Source: an uncultured Collinsella sp.
GTDB taxonomy: Bacteria; Actinomycetota; Coriobacteriia; Coriobacteriales; Coriobacteriaceae
Assembly (NCBI GenBank): GCA_902468045.1
Contig: CABQXG010000059.1
Coordinates: 1-7,255, forward strand
Reading direction: 5' to 3'
DNA length: 7,255 nucleotides
The position numbers and the translations under genes are program-made. Below the pieces are notes generated by a model that saw only the letters and a program-made list of their open reading frames with translations, did not search any database and had not been told where the DNA came from. Each line of letters begins with the position of its first letter. Position 1 is the first letter of the stretch. This document shows positions 1-6,242 of the stretch, piece after piece.

Positions 1-52
1 CAACCAGGTCAGACGCAGCGCGTACCTGGTCTTTTTCCTCATCGCTAATCAC
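1..52 (-). CDS. dnaG: DNA primase DnaG, N-terminal fragment (runs off the window)
   Basis: From a GTG codon at 52-50 an open frame reads MISDEEKDQVRAASDLV and then leaves the window. This resembles the extreme N-terminus of bacterial DnaG primases, where a short acidic helix with a V-x-x-x-S/A-D-I/L-V pattern precedes the CHC2 zinc-binding domain. DnaG makes the RNA primers for DNA replication. The start is supported by a strong Shine-Dalgarno sequence at 67-59, six nt upstream, lying inside the last codons of ribF. The first 8 nt overlap the ribF end, which suggests translational coupling. Only 17 residues are visible and no catalytic residue is included, so the name rests on a short N-terminal resemblance. 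An ATG at 42-40 in another frame is a weaker alternative because it lacks well-spaced ribosome binding. Confidence 0.6.
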   Translation of the reverse strand, partial: MISDEEKDQVRAASDLV

Positions 53-1052
53 GGATGCTCACCCCCTGATCGCCCAAGTTGTGACGAATATCCTCGATAT
101 TACCCTCGACGGTCGCGATCAACTCATCCAGCGAATCGAACACACGCGAGGGACGCAGCCAGCGCGTAAACGCCAGCGAAACGGAAGCGCCGTACAGGTC
201 GCCCGTATAACCAATTAAATTAGCCTCGAGATGCGCAGATGCCGCATCGTCAGCATACGTTGGCGGCAGGCCGACGTTCACAGCAGCGGGCCACGCGGTG
301 TCATCGACCAGCACCAGACCCTCATACACGCCATCGGCTGGCACCTGAATGCCGTCGGGAACCTGCAAGTTTGCCGTGGGAAAGCCCATGCCAGAACCCT
401 CGTGACGGCCGCGAATAACACCGCCACGCACCATATACGGACGGCCGAGTAACCCAGCAGCAAGCTCCACATGGCCCTGTCCCAGCTCATGACGAATGCG
501 GGTGGCGCAAATGGCCTCACCGCCCTCGCAAAGCAGGTCGTGACCATACACGTCAACGCCGTGCTCGGAACCCCAGGAGCGCATCTCGGCAACACCAGAA
601 GCACCGCCACGACCCAGCCTAAAGTCACTGCCAACGCGAATCGATCGAATGTCGACCAGACGCGACACCAGCGAGAGAAAATCAACATGGTCAAGCGCCG
701 CAACCTCAGACGTAAAGGGAACGGCCACCACCGCATCGACCCCGGTCTGAGCCAAGGCATGCAGACGGTCGGCCGTCGTCATCAGTTTTTGAGCGGGCGA
801 AGGGCTCACCACGACGTCCGGGTCGGGATCGAAGGTAACTACTACCGCCTTGCAGCCATGGGCACGGGCATCCCGGACAAGCGCCGCAATGAGCTCCTGG
901 TGTCCACGGTGAACGCCGTCGAACACGCCGATGGCAATCGATGCGGCACCCAAGTGCTCACACTCATCAAACGTATCGGCAGCAACGATGCGAGCCTCGT
1001 CCGACTCGCCCGCGAAAAAGACACGCGCGAGCTCATGAGCGGACAACATCAT
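45..1052 (-). CDS. ribF: RibF-type riboflavin kinase / FMN adenylyltransferase (adenylyltransferase half atypical)
   Basis: 335 residues, close to the roughly 310-340 usual for bifunctional RibF, which phosphorylates riboflavin to FMN and adenylates FMN to FAD in the cytosol. The N-terminal nucleotidyltransferase fold shows GVFDGVHRGH at residues 42-51 with both His of the HxGH motif. The C-terminal riboflavin kinase domain (about 200-325) shows GFPTANL at 223-229, NVGLPPTY at 259-266, a candidate catalytic Glu at 277 and GDLYG at 284-288. Oddly, the adenylyltransferase half has TFDPDP at 73-78 where the family normally has TFxPHP, and AICATRIR at 180-187 where RxxSTxxR is usual. Kinase activity looks safe; FAD synthesis is uncertain. 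The ATG at 1052 overlaps the truB stop by 4 nt (ATGA); a second ATG follows directly at 1049, so the start could shift by one codon. A GGCGGTG sequence just upstream may serve as ribosome binding site. Confidence 0.9.
   Translation of the reverse strand: MMLSAHELARVFFAGESDEARIVAADTFDECEHLGAASIAIGVFDGVHRGHQELIAALVRDARAHGCKAVVVTFDPDPDVVVSPSPAQKLMTTADRLHALAQTGVDAVVAVPFTSEVAALDHVDFLSLVSRLVDIRSIRVGSDFRLGRGGASGVAEMRSWGSEHGVDVYGHDLLCEGGEAICATRIRHELGQGHVELAAGLLGRPYMVRGGVIRGRHEGSGMGFPTANLQVPDGIQVPADGVYEGLVLVDDTAWPAAVNVGLPPTYADDAASAHLEANLIGYTGDLYGASVSLAFTRWLRPSRVFDSLDELIATVEGNIEDIRHNLGDQGVSIRD
59..67 (-). promoter_or_regulatory. ribosome binding site for dnaG, inside ribF
   Basis: The minus strand reads AGGGGGTGA, one mismatch from AGGAGGTGA, six nt before the GTG at 52. 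It selects that GTG as the start and shows that dnaG translation begins within the ribF coding sequence. Confidence 0.65.
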
Positions 1053-1981
1053 CGAACACCGCCGATTGCCTGCGGAAACACGTGCTCCATAACAAAGCGG
1101 CCACTCTCAATGCGGGCGAGCGCCTTGAGTCCCCCATCGAGCACCAGCGCAAACAGCGCCTTCGAGACATCGAAATCGGCAAGCGCACGCTCAACGGGAA
1201 TGCGACGGCCGCAGAGCAGGTCGTCGGCAAGATTGCCCGGCAAGTCAACACGCATGGCGCCCAAGGCCGCAATGGGATCCAGGGCAAAGCCAGCGGCGGA
1301 CTCGGGAGAAAGCTCCTCCACCGCATGACAGGCGCCAATGGAAACAACACCAGATGCGGTGCGACGAAGTGCGGAAATATGCGCGGCGCTATCGCAAGCG
1401 CGGCCCAGGTCGCGAGCGAGCGCACGGATATAGGTGCCCTTGCTCACCGAGAACGCCACGGTCCACACACACGTATCACCTTCGCCGCCCACGGCAATCA
1501 GGTCGGCGGCATAGACCTCGACGGGGCGCGGAGGTAGGTCCACCGCATTGCCCTCGCGAGCAGACTTGTAGGCGCGAACGCCATTGACCGAGATAGCAGA
1601 AAACGCCGGCGGCACCTGCATCTGCGGGCCCAGCATGGCGGCCAAGCGCTCACGAGCATAGGCAGGATCGCGGAGCTCGTTGGCAACAGCCACCGTGCGG
1701 ACCGCCTCGCCCTCCGCATCATCGGTATTGGTCTCGGCGCCAAACGAAATATCGGCGACGTAGCTTTTGGTATCGAGCGTGAGCATGCCCAGCAGACGGG
1801 TGGCCTGGCCCACACCCACCACCATGACGCCAGATGCCATGGGGTCGAGCGTGCCGGCATGGCCGACACGCCGCTCATGGAGGGCGCGTCGGCATTGCGA
1901 GACCACATCGTGGGACGTGCAGCCCACCGGCTTATCGACAGCGAGCAGCATATTCAGTTGTGAAGGCGTACGACGAGCCAT
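1049..1981 (-). CDS. truB: tRNA pseudouridine(55) synthase TruB
   Basis: 310 residues, the normal TruB size. It isomerises uridine 55 in the T-loop of elongator tRNAs to pseudouridine. Near the N-terminus, LLAVDKPVGCTSHDVV (12-27) is the family opening. HAGTLDPMASGV at 41-52 contains the catalytic Asp46. PPAFSAISVNGVRAY at 124-138 and SKGTYIRALARDLG at 180-193 are the further conserved TruB core motifs, and the remaining C-terminal part is the variable tail domain. The start at 1981 is bounded by the in-frame nrnA stop codon 15 nt upstream, and the five codons between contain no other start. The only purine-rich stretch ahead of it, GGATGG, sits just three nt away, so initiation may depend on ribosomes ending nrnA. 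The stop overlaps the ribF start by 4 nt. Confidence 0.96.
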   Translation of the reverse strand: MARRTPSQLNMLLAVDKPVGCTSHDVVSQCRRALHERRVGHAGTLDPMASGVMVVGVGQATRLLGMLTLDTKSYVADISFGAETNTDDAEGEAVRTVAVANELRDPAYARERLAAMLGPQMQVPPAFSAISVNGVRAYKSAREGNAVDLPPRPVEVYAADLIAVGGEGDTCVWTVAFSVSKGTYIRALARDLGRACDSAAHISALRRTASGVVSIGACHAVEELSPESAAGFALDPIAALGAMRVDLPGNLADDLLCGRRIPVERALADFDVSKALFALVLDGGLKALARIESGRFVMEHVFPQAIGGVR

Positions 1982-1996
1982 GTACCATCCAAAAAG

Positions 1997-3040
1997 TTAA
2001 AGCTCGACGGTCACCGAAGCGGGATCCTCCCCTACCAGCTCGGCCAGCATGGGAAGTGCCACGGTGAGCGTCTCGAGAATTGTTCCGTTGTTGGAAAAGC
2101 CGGCGGCGGCATGATGCCCGCCACCGCCAAAATTGGCAGCAATCTCGGACACATCGAGGTCGCCCTTGGAGCGCAGGTTGCCACGCACCTTGGTATCGCC
2201 CTCAATGCCCTTTAAGAACATGCAGACCTCGACGCCCATCACCGAACGCACCACATCGACCAGGCCGTCGCACTCGTCCGAGGTGACGCCGCAGGCTTCA
2301 AGGTCGCTCTGGTAGGCATAGCTATACGCCACGCGCCCATGCGCGACCGTCTTAATGCGACCCATGACAATGGACTTGAGGTGCAAAAACTCAACGCGCA
2401 TGCTCTGGTAGACCTCGAGCGCAACGCGCGCCGGATCGGCACCGTGCGCCACCAGGCGCGAGGCTGCATGGAACGCGGCGGCATCGGCGTTTTGGTACTG
2501 AAAACGGCCGGTATCGGTAACCAAGCCACACAGCAGGCAGGTCGCAACGCCATCACGTGCGACAATGCCGCAATTGTCCAAGAAGCGGTCGATGATCATG
2601 GCGCAGGCCGCGGCATCGACGCGCCTCAGGCTCAGCTCGGCAAACTCCTCGCGCGCCGGATGATGATCGAAGCACACCACATGCTTGGAGCGACGAAGCA
2701 CCTCGGCGGAATTATTGAGGCGCTCGACGACCGGCACGTCCACCGAGATGAACAGGTCCGGATTGCCGGTATACGCAGATGCCGGCACCAGACGGTCGGC
2801 ACCCTCCATAAAGCGGTAGATGCGCGGAACCGGGTCATCGTCTGCCAGCAGCAGGGCAATGTCCTTGTTGGGGAAAAACTTCATGAGCGAAAGGCCCAGA
2901 CCCAATACGGAGCCCAAGGCATCGCCATCGGGAGAAGTATGTCCCGAAATCGCAATGGAGGACGCACCCTCGATGAGCTCGAGGATGCGTCGCTGAATAT
3001 CTGCAGACTCGCACGAGGCGAGGTCGGCGGAATTAGTCAT
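1997..3040 (-). CDS. nrnA: DHH/DHHA1 phosphoesterase, NrnA-type oligoribonuclease / pAp phosphatase
   Basis: 347 residues. NrnA-family enzymes degrade RNA fragments of a few nucleotides and hydrolyse 3',5'-pAp to AMP, using two metal ions. The DHH domain carries GHTSPDGDALGS at 33-44 (His34, Asp38, Asp40), SVD at 99-101 (Asp101), the signature DHHP at 125-128, and TDTGRF at 175-180 (Asp176). The C-terminal DHHA1 substrate-binding domain shows RGNLRS at 286-291 and GGGGHHAAAGF at 305-315. All metal ligands expected of an active enzyme are present. The family is regularly found between rbfA and truB. The ATG at 3040 overlaps the rbfA stop by 8 nt and has a perfect AGGAGG nine nt upstream. Whether it prefers nanoRNA, pAp or cyclic-dinucleotide-derived pApA/pGpG cannot be read from the sequence. 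Confidence 0.93.
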   Translation of the reverse strand: MTNSADLASCESADIQRRILELIEGASSIAISGHTSPDGDALGSVLGLGLSLMKFFPNKDIALLLADDDPVPRIYRFMEGADRLVPASAYTGNPDLFISVDVPVVERLNNSAEVLRRSKHVVCFDHHPAREEFAELSLRRVDAAACAMIIDRFLDNCGIVARDGVATCLLCGLVTDTGRFQYQNADAAAFHAASRLVAHGADPARVALEVYQSMRVEFLHLKSIVMGRIKTVAHGRVAYSYAYQSDLEACGVTSDECDGLVDVVRSVMGVEVCMFLKGIEGDTKVRGNLRSKGDLDVSEIAANFGGGGHHAAAGFSNNGTILETLTVALPMLAELVGEDPASVTVEL

Positions 3041-3443
3041 CTAAAGCTGCCTCCTGGGCGGCATCCGCTATCGGATAGCCGTCCTCGTCCTTTTCGATCG
3101 CAAGCGTGGCGGGAACGTTTTCCAGCGCACGCGTGATGCGCTCGGCCTCATCGGTCGAGCGATCGATGCGAAAATCGAGCTCGGGCGTGACACGCCAATC
3201 GAGCGAGCGAGCCAACAGGCTACGAATGCGGCCCTTGGCGCTTGCGAGCGCCTCCATGACCTCGTCGTAGCGGCTCGCATCGCACGACACGTACACACGC
3301 GCGAACGAACGGTCCACCGCGACCTCGACCGCGGTCAAAGTAACCAGGTCGAGACGCGGATCGGAAACCTCAAAGAGCAGGATATAACCAAGCTTCTCGC
3401 GAAGCTGCTCGCCCAGACGGCGGGTTGCCTGCGTTTGCTTCAT
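3033..3443 (-). CDS. rbfA: ribosome-binding factor A
   Basis: 136 residues, usual for RbfA, a small KH-like protein that binds the immature 30S subunit and helps mature the 5' end of 16S rRNA. Family features are R-L-G-E-Q-L-R-E-K-L near the N-terminus, SDPRLDLVTLTAVEV at 27-41, FARVYVSC at 47-54, the helix-kink region with SAKGRIRSLLARSL at 68-81, and TPELDFRIDRS at 86-96. The last 20 or so residues are a variable acidic tail. The open frame extends upstream through infB, but the ATG at 3443 is chosen because the homology begins there and a good Shine-Dalgarno sequence lies six nt upstream. It starts 11 nt after the infB stop and overlaps nrnA at its end; infB-rbfA pairing is common in bacteria. 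Confidence 0.95.
   Translation of the reverse strand: MKQTQATRRLGEQLREKLGYILLFEVSDPRLDLVTLTAVEVAVDRSFARVYVSCDASRYDEVMEALASAKGRIRSLLARSLDWRVTPELDFRIDRSTDEAERITRALENVPATLAIEKDEDGYPIADAAQEAALDD
3050..3055 (-). promoter_or_regulatory. ribosome binding site for nrnA, inside rbfA
   Basis: Perfect AGGAGG on the minus strand, nine nt before the ATG at 3040 and embedded in the last codons of rbfA. It fixes the nrnA start within the overlap. Confidence 0.75.
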
Positions 3444-3449
3444 AGCGCT

Positions 3450-3456
3450 ACCCCCT
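3450..3456 (-). promoter_or_regulatory. ribosome binding site for rbfA, overlapping the infB stop
   Basis: AGGGGGT on the minus strand, six nt before the ATG at 3443 and sharing bases with the infB TAG stop (3457-3455). It picks the short rbfA start over the much longer open frame and suggests coupled translation. Confidence 0.65.
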
Positions 3457-6151
3457 ACTCGGTACGGGCAACCTGGTCGATGCGGTAACCCTCGATCTGG
3501 TCGCCGGGCTTGATGTCCTGGAAGTTCTCCAGGCCAATGCCGCCCTCGGAACCGCTCTTGAGGCTCTTGGCCTCGTCCTTGTAGTGGCGCATCGAGGCGA
3601 TCTTGCCGTTGAAGACCACGATACCGTCGCGCACCAGACGCACGGAATCGGTCGCGGCGATCTCGCCCTCCTCGACGCGGACACCGGCGGCGATACCGAC
3701 TTTGGGCACCTTGAAGGTGTCCAGGACGGTCGCGGTACCCGTGGCGACCTCGACCTCGGTGGGCTTGAGCATGCCGATACGGGCGGCGTCGAGCTCCTCG
3801 AGGCACTTGTAGATAACGTCGTAGCAACGGATCTCGACGCCCTCGCGCTCGGCAGCGGAGCGGGCCTTACCGTCGGGACGGACGCCAAAGCCGATGATGA
3901 TGGCGTTGGAGGCGTCGGCCAGGACGACGTCGGTCTCGTTGATGGCGCCGACAGCGGAGTGGATCGTGTTGATGCGGACCTCGGACTGATCCATCTTGTC
4001 GAGCGAGTCCTGAAGAGCCTCGATGGAACCCTGGACGTCGGCCTTGATGATCAGGTTGAGCTCCTTGACCTCGGCGTCGGCGATGGTCTCGAAGAGGTTC
4101 TCGAGCGTGACGTGCTTGACGCGGCTCTGCTCCTCGATACGGGCCTTGAGCGAACGCTCGTCGGCCAGCGCACGTGCCTCGCGCTCGTCCTCGAACACGC
4201 GGAACTCATCGCCGGCGTTAGGCACGGACTGCAGGCCCAAAATCTCGACGGCGTCGGAGGGACCGGCCTCGGTGACGGCGCGGCCCTTGGGGTCGAGCAT
4301 GGCGCGGACGCGGCCGTAGGTAAGGCCGGCGACCAGCGTATCGCCCACGTGCAAGGTACCGCGGGTCACGAGCACGGTAGCGACCGAGCCACGGCCCTTG
4401 TCGAGCTTGGCCTCGAGGACGTTGCCGGAGGCAAAGGTGTCCGGGTTGGCCTTGAGCTCGAGCACGTCGGCCTGGAGCAGCACGGTCTCCAGAAGTTCGT
4501 CGATACCGATCTTCTGCTTGGCCGAGATGTTGACGAACATGTTCTGTCCGCCCCACTCCTCGGGGATGACTCCGTACTCGGTGAGCTCCTGACGCACACG
4601 GTCGGGGTTGGCGCCCGGCTTATCTATCTTGTTGACGGCAACGACGATGGGTACGCCGGCAGCCTTGGCGTGGTTAATAGACTCGACCGTCTGGGGCATG
4701 ACGCCGTCGTCGGCGGCGACGATCAGGATGACGATGTCGGTCACCTTGGCGCCACGGGCACGCATAGCCGTAAAGGTGGCGTGACCCGGGGTATCGATAA
4801 AGGTGATCTTGCGGTCGTTGATCATGACCTGCGAAGCGCCGATGGCCTGCGTAATGCCGCCCGCCTCGCCGGCAGCAACGCCGGTGTGACGGATGGCGTC
4901 GAGCAGCGACGTCTTGCCGTGGTCGACATGGCCCATGACGGTGACGACCGGGGCGCGCGGCTTAAGGTCGGCGGGATCGTCGTAGAACGAGAAGGTGTTC
5001 TCCTCCTCGGGGGTGATGATCTTGATCTGACGGCCCAGGTCGTCGGCAACGAGCTCAACGAGGTCGTCGGACATGGACTGCGTCATGGTGAGCGGCGTAC
5101 CAAGCAGGAACAGGCGCTTGATGATGTCGTTGGCCGGAACGTCGAGCGCCTCGGCAAGCTCCTGGACGGTAACGCCCTGGGAGACCTTGATGGCATCGAG
5201 GTCCTCGGGGTTCACGCCCTGGGCCAGCGCCTCCTCTATCTTGCGCTCCTCCTGCGCCTTGGCAGCCTCGCGCTCGCGCTTCTCCTTGCGCTTCTTGCGG
5301 CGACCGGTGGACTCGCGAGAGGCCTCCTCGACGGCAGCACGAGCCTCCTCGAGCACCTTCTCGCGGCTGTACTCCTCGGCCTCGCGAGCCATACGGCTGT
5401 AGTAGTCCTCTTCGTTGTTGTGACCGCCCTTGCGCTTCTTGCCCTTGCCCTGCTTATCGGGGTTGGGGAAGTCCATGCCGGCAGCGACGTTGTTGCTGGC
5501 GTTGGTGCGATGGCTGTGCGGACGGCTCTCGGAGGCGTTGCGCTCGGAGTTGTTGTCGGAGGCGTTGCGATCGTTACGACGGCCACCGCGGCGGTCATTG
5601 TTGCCGCCACGACGGTTACCGCGCCCTGCGGCGCGCTCGGCCTTGGCCTTGTCCTCGGCGTCCTTCTTCTCCTTGAGCACGGTCTCCTGTGCGGCGATCT
5701 GGTCGAGCAGCGAACGGAAACGCGAACCGGAGTCGGAAGCGGGAACGGCGCGGCGCTGGGCCTCGCGGGCAGCCTCCTCCTTCTCGCGGGCAAGGCGCTC
5801 CTGCTCGGCCTTCTTCTTGGCCTCGGCCTCGGCGCGGGCAGCCTCCTCGGCAGCCTGGGCTGCGGCAAACTGGCGACGCTCCTCCTCGCGGGCCTTCTCG
5901 GCGGCGATGCGCTCGCGCTCGGCCTCGGCGGCGCGAGCGGCCTGCTCCTCGGCCTGCTTGGCGGCCTCGACTTCCTGGGCGCGGGCCTCGATCACCGAGG
6001 CGAGCTGCTTGCGGACCATGGCGACATAAGCGTCCTCCAAGGTGGAGGAAGCGGACTTAGCGGGAATCTTCATATCGGCGAGATGACCCATCAGTTCCTT
6101 GGAGGTCATGCCGAACTCTTTGGCCAGGGTGGACACACGGACTTTTGCCAT
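3455..6151 (-). CDS. infB: translation initiation factor IF-2
   Basis: 898 residues. IF2 is the GTPase that places initiator tRNA on the 30S subunit and promotes subunit joining. Residues 1-50 form a first IF2_N helical module. About 55-135 is an Ala/Glu/Arg-rich, probably coiled-coil or single-helix stretch. About 175-245 is disordered and rich in Arg, Gly and Asn, ending in a Lys-rich patch, and 250-310 is again charged. A second IF2_N module lies at about 324-378. The G domain has GHVDHGKT (407-414), GGITQAIG (431-438), DTPGH (453-457), NKID (507-510) and SAK (543-545), all intact. Domains II, III and IV follow, with KADVQGS at 703-709 and [10 protein letters not shown] at 754-763. The ATG at 6151 starts at the conserved [13 protein letters not shown] and has AGGTGA six nt upstream. 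A 91-nt spacer separates it from nusA. Confidence 0.98.
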   Translation of the reverse strand: MAKVRVSTLAKEFGMTSKELMGHLADMKIPAKSASSTLEDAYVAMVRKQLASVIEARAQEVEAAKQAEEQAARAAEAERERIAAEKAREEERRQFAAAQAAEEAARAEAEAKKKAEQERLAREKEEAAREAQRRAVPASDSGSRFRSLLDQIAAQETVLKEKKDAEDKAKAERAAGRGNRRGGNNDRRGGRRNDRNASDNNSERNASESRPHSHRTNASNNVAAGMDFPNPDKQGKGKKRKGGHNNEEDYYSRMAREAEEYSREKVLEEARAAVEEASRESTGRRKKRKEKREREAAKAQEERKIEEALAQGVNPEDLDAIKVSQGVTVQELAEALDVPANDIIKRLFLLGTPLTMTQSMSDDLVELVADDLGRQIKIITPEEENTFSFYDDPADLKPRAPVVTVMGHVDHGKTSLLDAIRHTGVAAGEAGGITQAIGASQVMINDRKITFIDTPGHATFTAMRARGAKVTDIVILIVAADDGVMPQTVESINHAKAAGVPIVVAVNKIDKPGANPDRVRQELTEYGVIPEEWGGQNMFVNISAKQKIGIDELLETVLLQADVLELKANPDTFASGNVLEAKLDKGRGSVATVLVTRGTLHVGDTLVAGLTYGRVRAMLDPKGRAVTEAGPSDAVEILGLQSVPNAGDEFRVFEDEREARALADERSLKARIEEQSRVKHVTLENLFETIADAEVKELNLIIKADVQGSIEALQDSLDKMDQSEVRINTIHSAVGAINETDVVLADASNAIIIGFGVRPDGKARSAAEREGVEIRCYDVIYKCLEELDAARIGMLKPTEVEVATGTATVLDTFKVPKVGIAAGVRVEEGEIAATDSVRLVRDGIVVFNGKIASMRHYKDEAKSLKSGSEGGIGLENFQDIKPGDQIEGYRIDQVARTE

Positions 6152-6157
6152 ATGACT

Positions 6158-6163
6158 TCACCT
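6158..6163 (-). promoter_or_regulatory. ribosome binding site for infB
   Basis: AGGTGA on the minus strand, six nt before the ATG at 6151. It lies 9 nt downstream of a small hairpin (6187-6173), leaving it exposed in the predicted leader. Confidence 0.6.
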
Positions 6164-6172
6164 ACCCTTTCT

Positions 6173-6187
6173 GGCACCTTGGGTGCC
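6173..6187 (-). repeat. small inverted repeat in the infB leader
   Basis: GGCACC and GGTGCC pair perfectly around a three-nt loop (CAA on the minus strand), 21 nt before the infB start. No T-run follows, so it is not an ordinary terminator. It could shape the infB leader, or be chance in GC-rich sequence. Confidence 0.4.
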
Positions 6188-6211
6188 TAGAGACTGAACG
6201 AGCGTGGGAGA

Positions 6212-6234
6212 CGCGCCGGGACCCGCCCGGCGCG
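6212..6234 (-). repeat. strong GC hairpin just after the nusA stop
   Basis: CGCGCCGGG and CCCGGCGCG pair perfectly over 9 bp, all G-C, around a five-nt loop (CGGGT on the minus strand). The stem begins 8 nt after the nusA stop codon. The bases after it, TCTCCCACGC, are pyrimidine-rich but not a T-run, so it may be an attenuator, a pause or processing site, or a 3' stabiliser of nusA mRNA rather than a classic intrinsic terminator. infB has no evident promoter of its own, which argues against full termination. Confidence 0.55.
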
Positions 6235-6242
6235 ACCGCGCG

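Noticed and set aside
471..1328. Plus-strand open frames of 285 and 265 codons opposite ribF/truB and opposite nrnA
   Set aside because: They show no family motifs, ignore the gene boundaries and are explained as shadows of the conserved minus-strand genes.
3444..3827. Upstream extension of the rbfA frame by 128 codons into infB
   Set aside because: The added sequence is Arg-rich out-of-frame infB, while RbfA homology and a good ribosome binding site place the start at 3443.
5474..5476. Internal ATG (Met226) in infB as a start for a short IF2 isoform like E. coli IF2-beta
   Set aside because: No purine-rich ribosome binding sequence lies upstream, and the position falls in a disordered linker. 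Nothing in the sequence supports it.
3584..6190. An 868-codon open frame on the plus strand opposite infB
   Set aside because: Its product is low-complexity Leu/Gly/Val/Asp with no recognisable domain. It mirrors the GC-rich third-position bias of infB on the other strand, which suppresses stop codons. IF2 is unmistakable on the minus strand.
6173..6234. The two nusA-infB hairpins as a Rho-independent terminator
   Set aside because: Neither stem is followed by a T-run, and no promoter-like sequence is seen for infB downstream, so full termination would silence essential genes.
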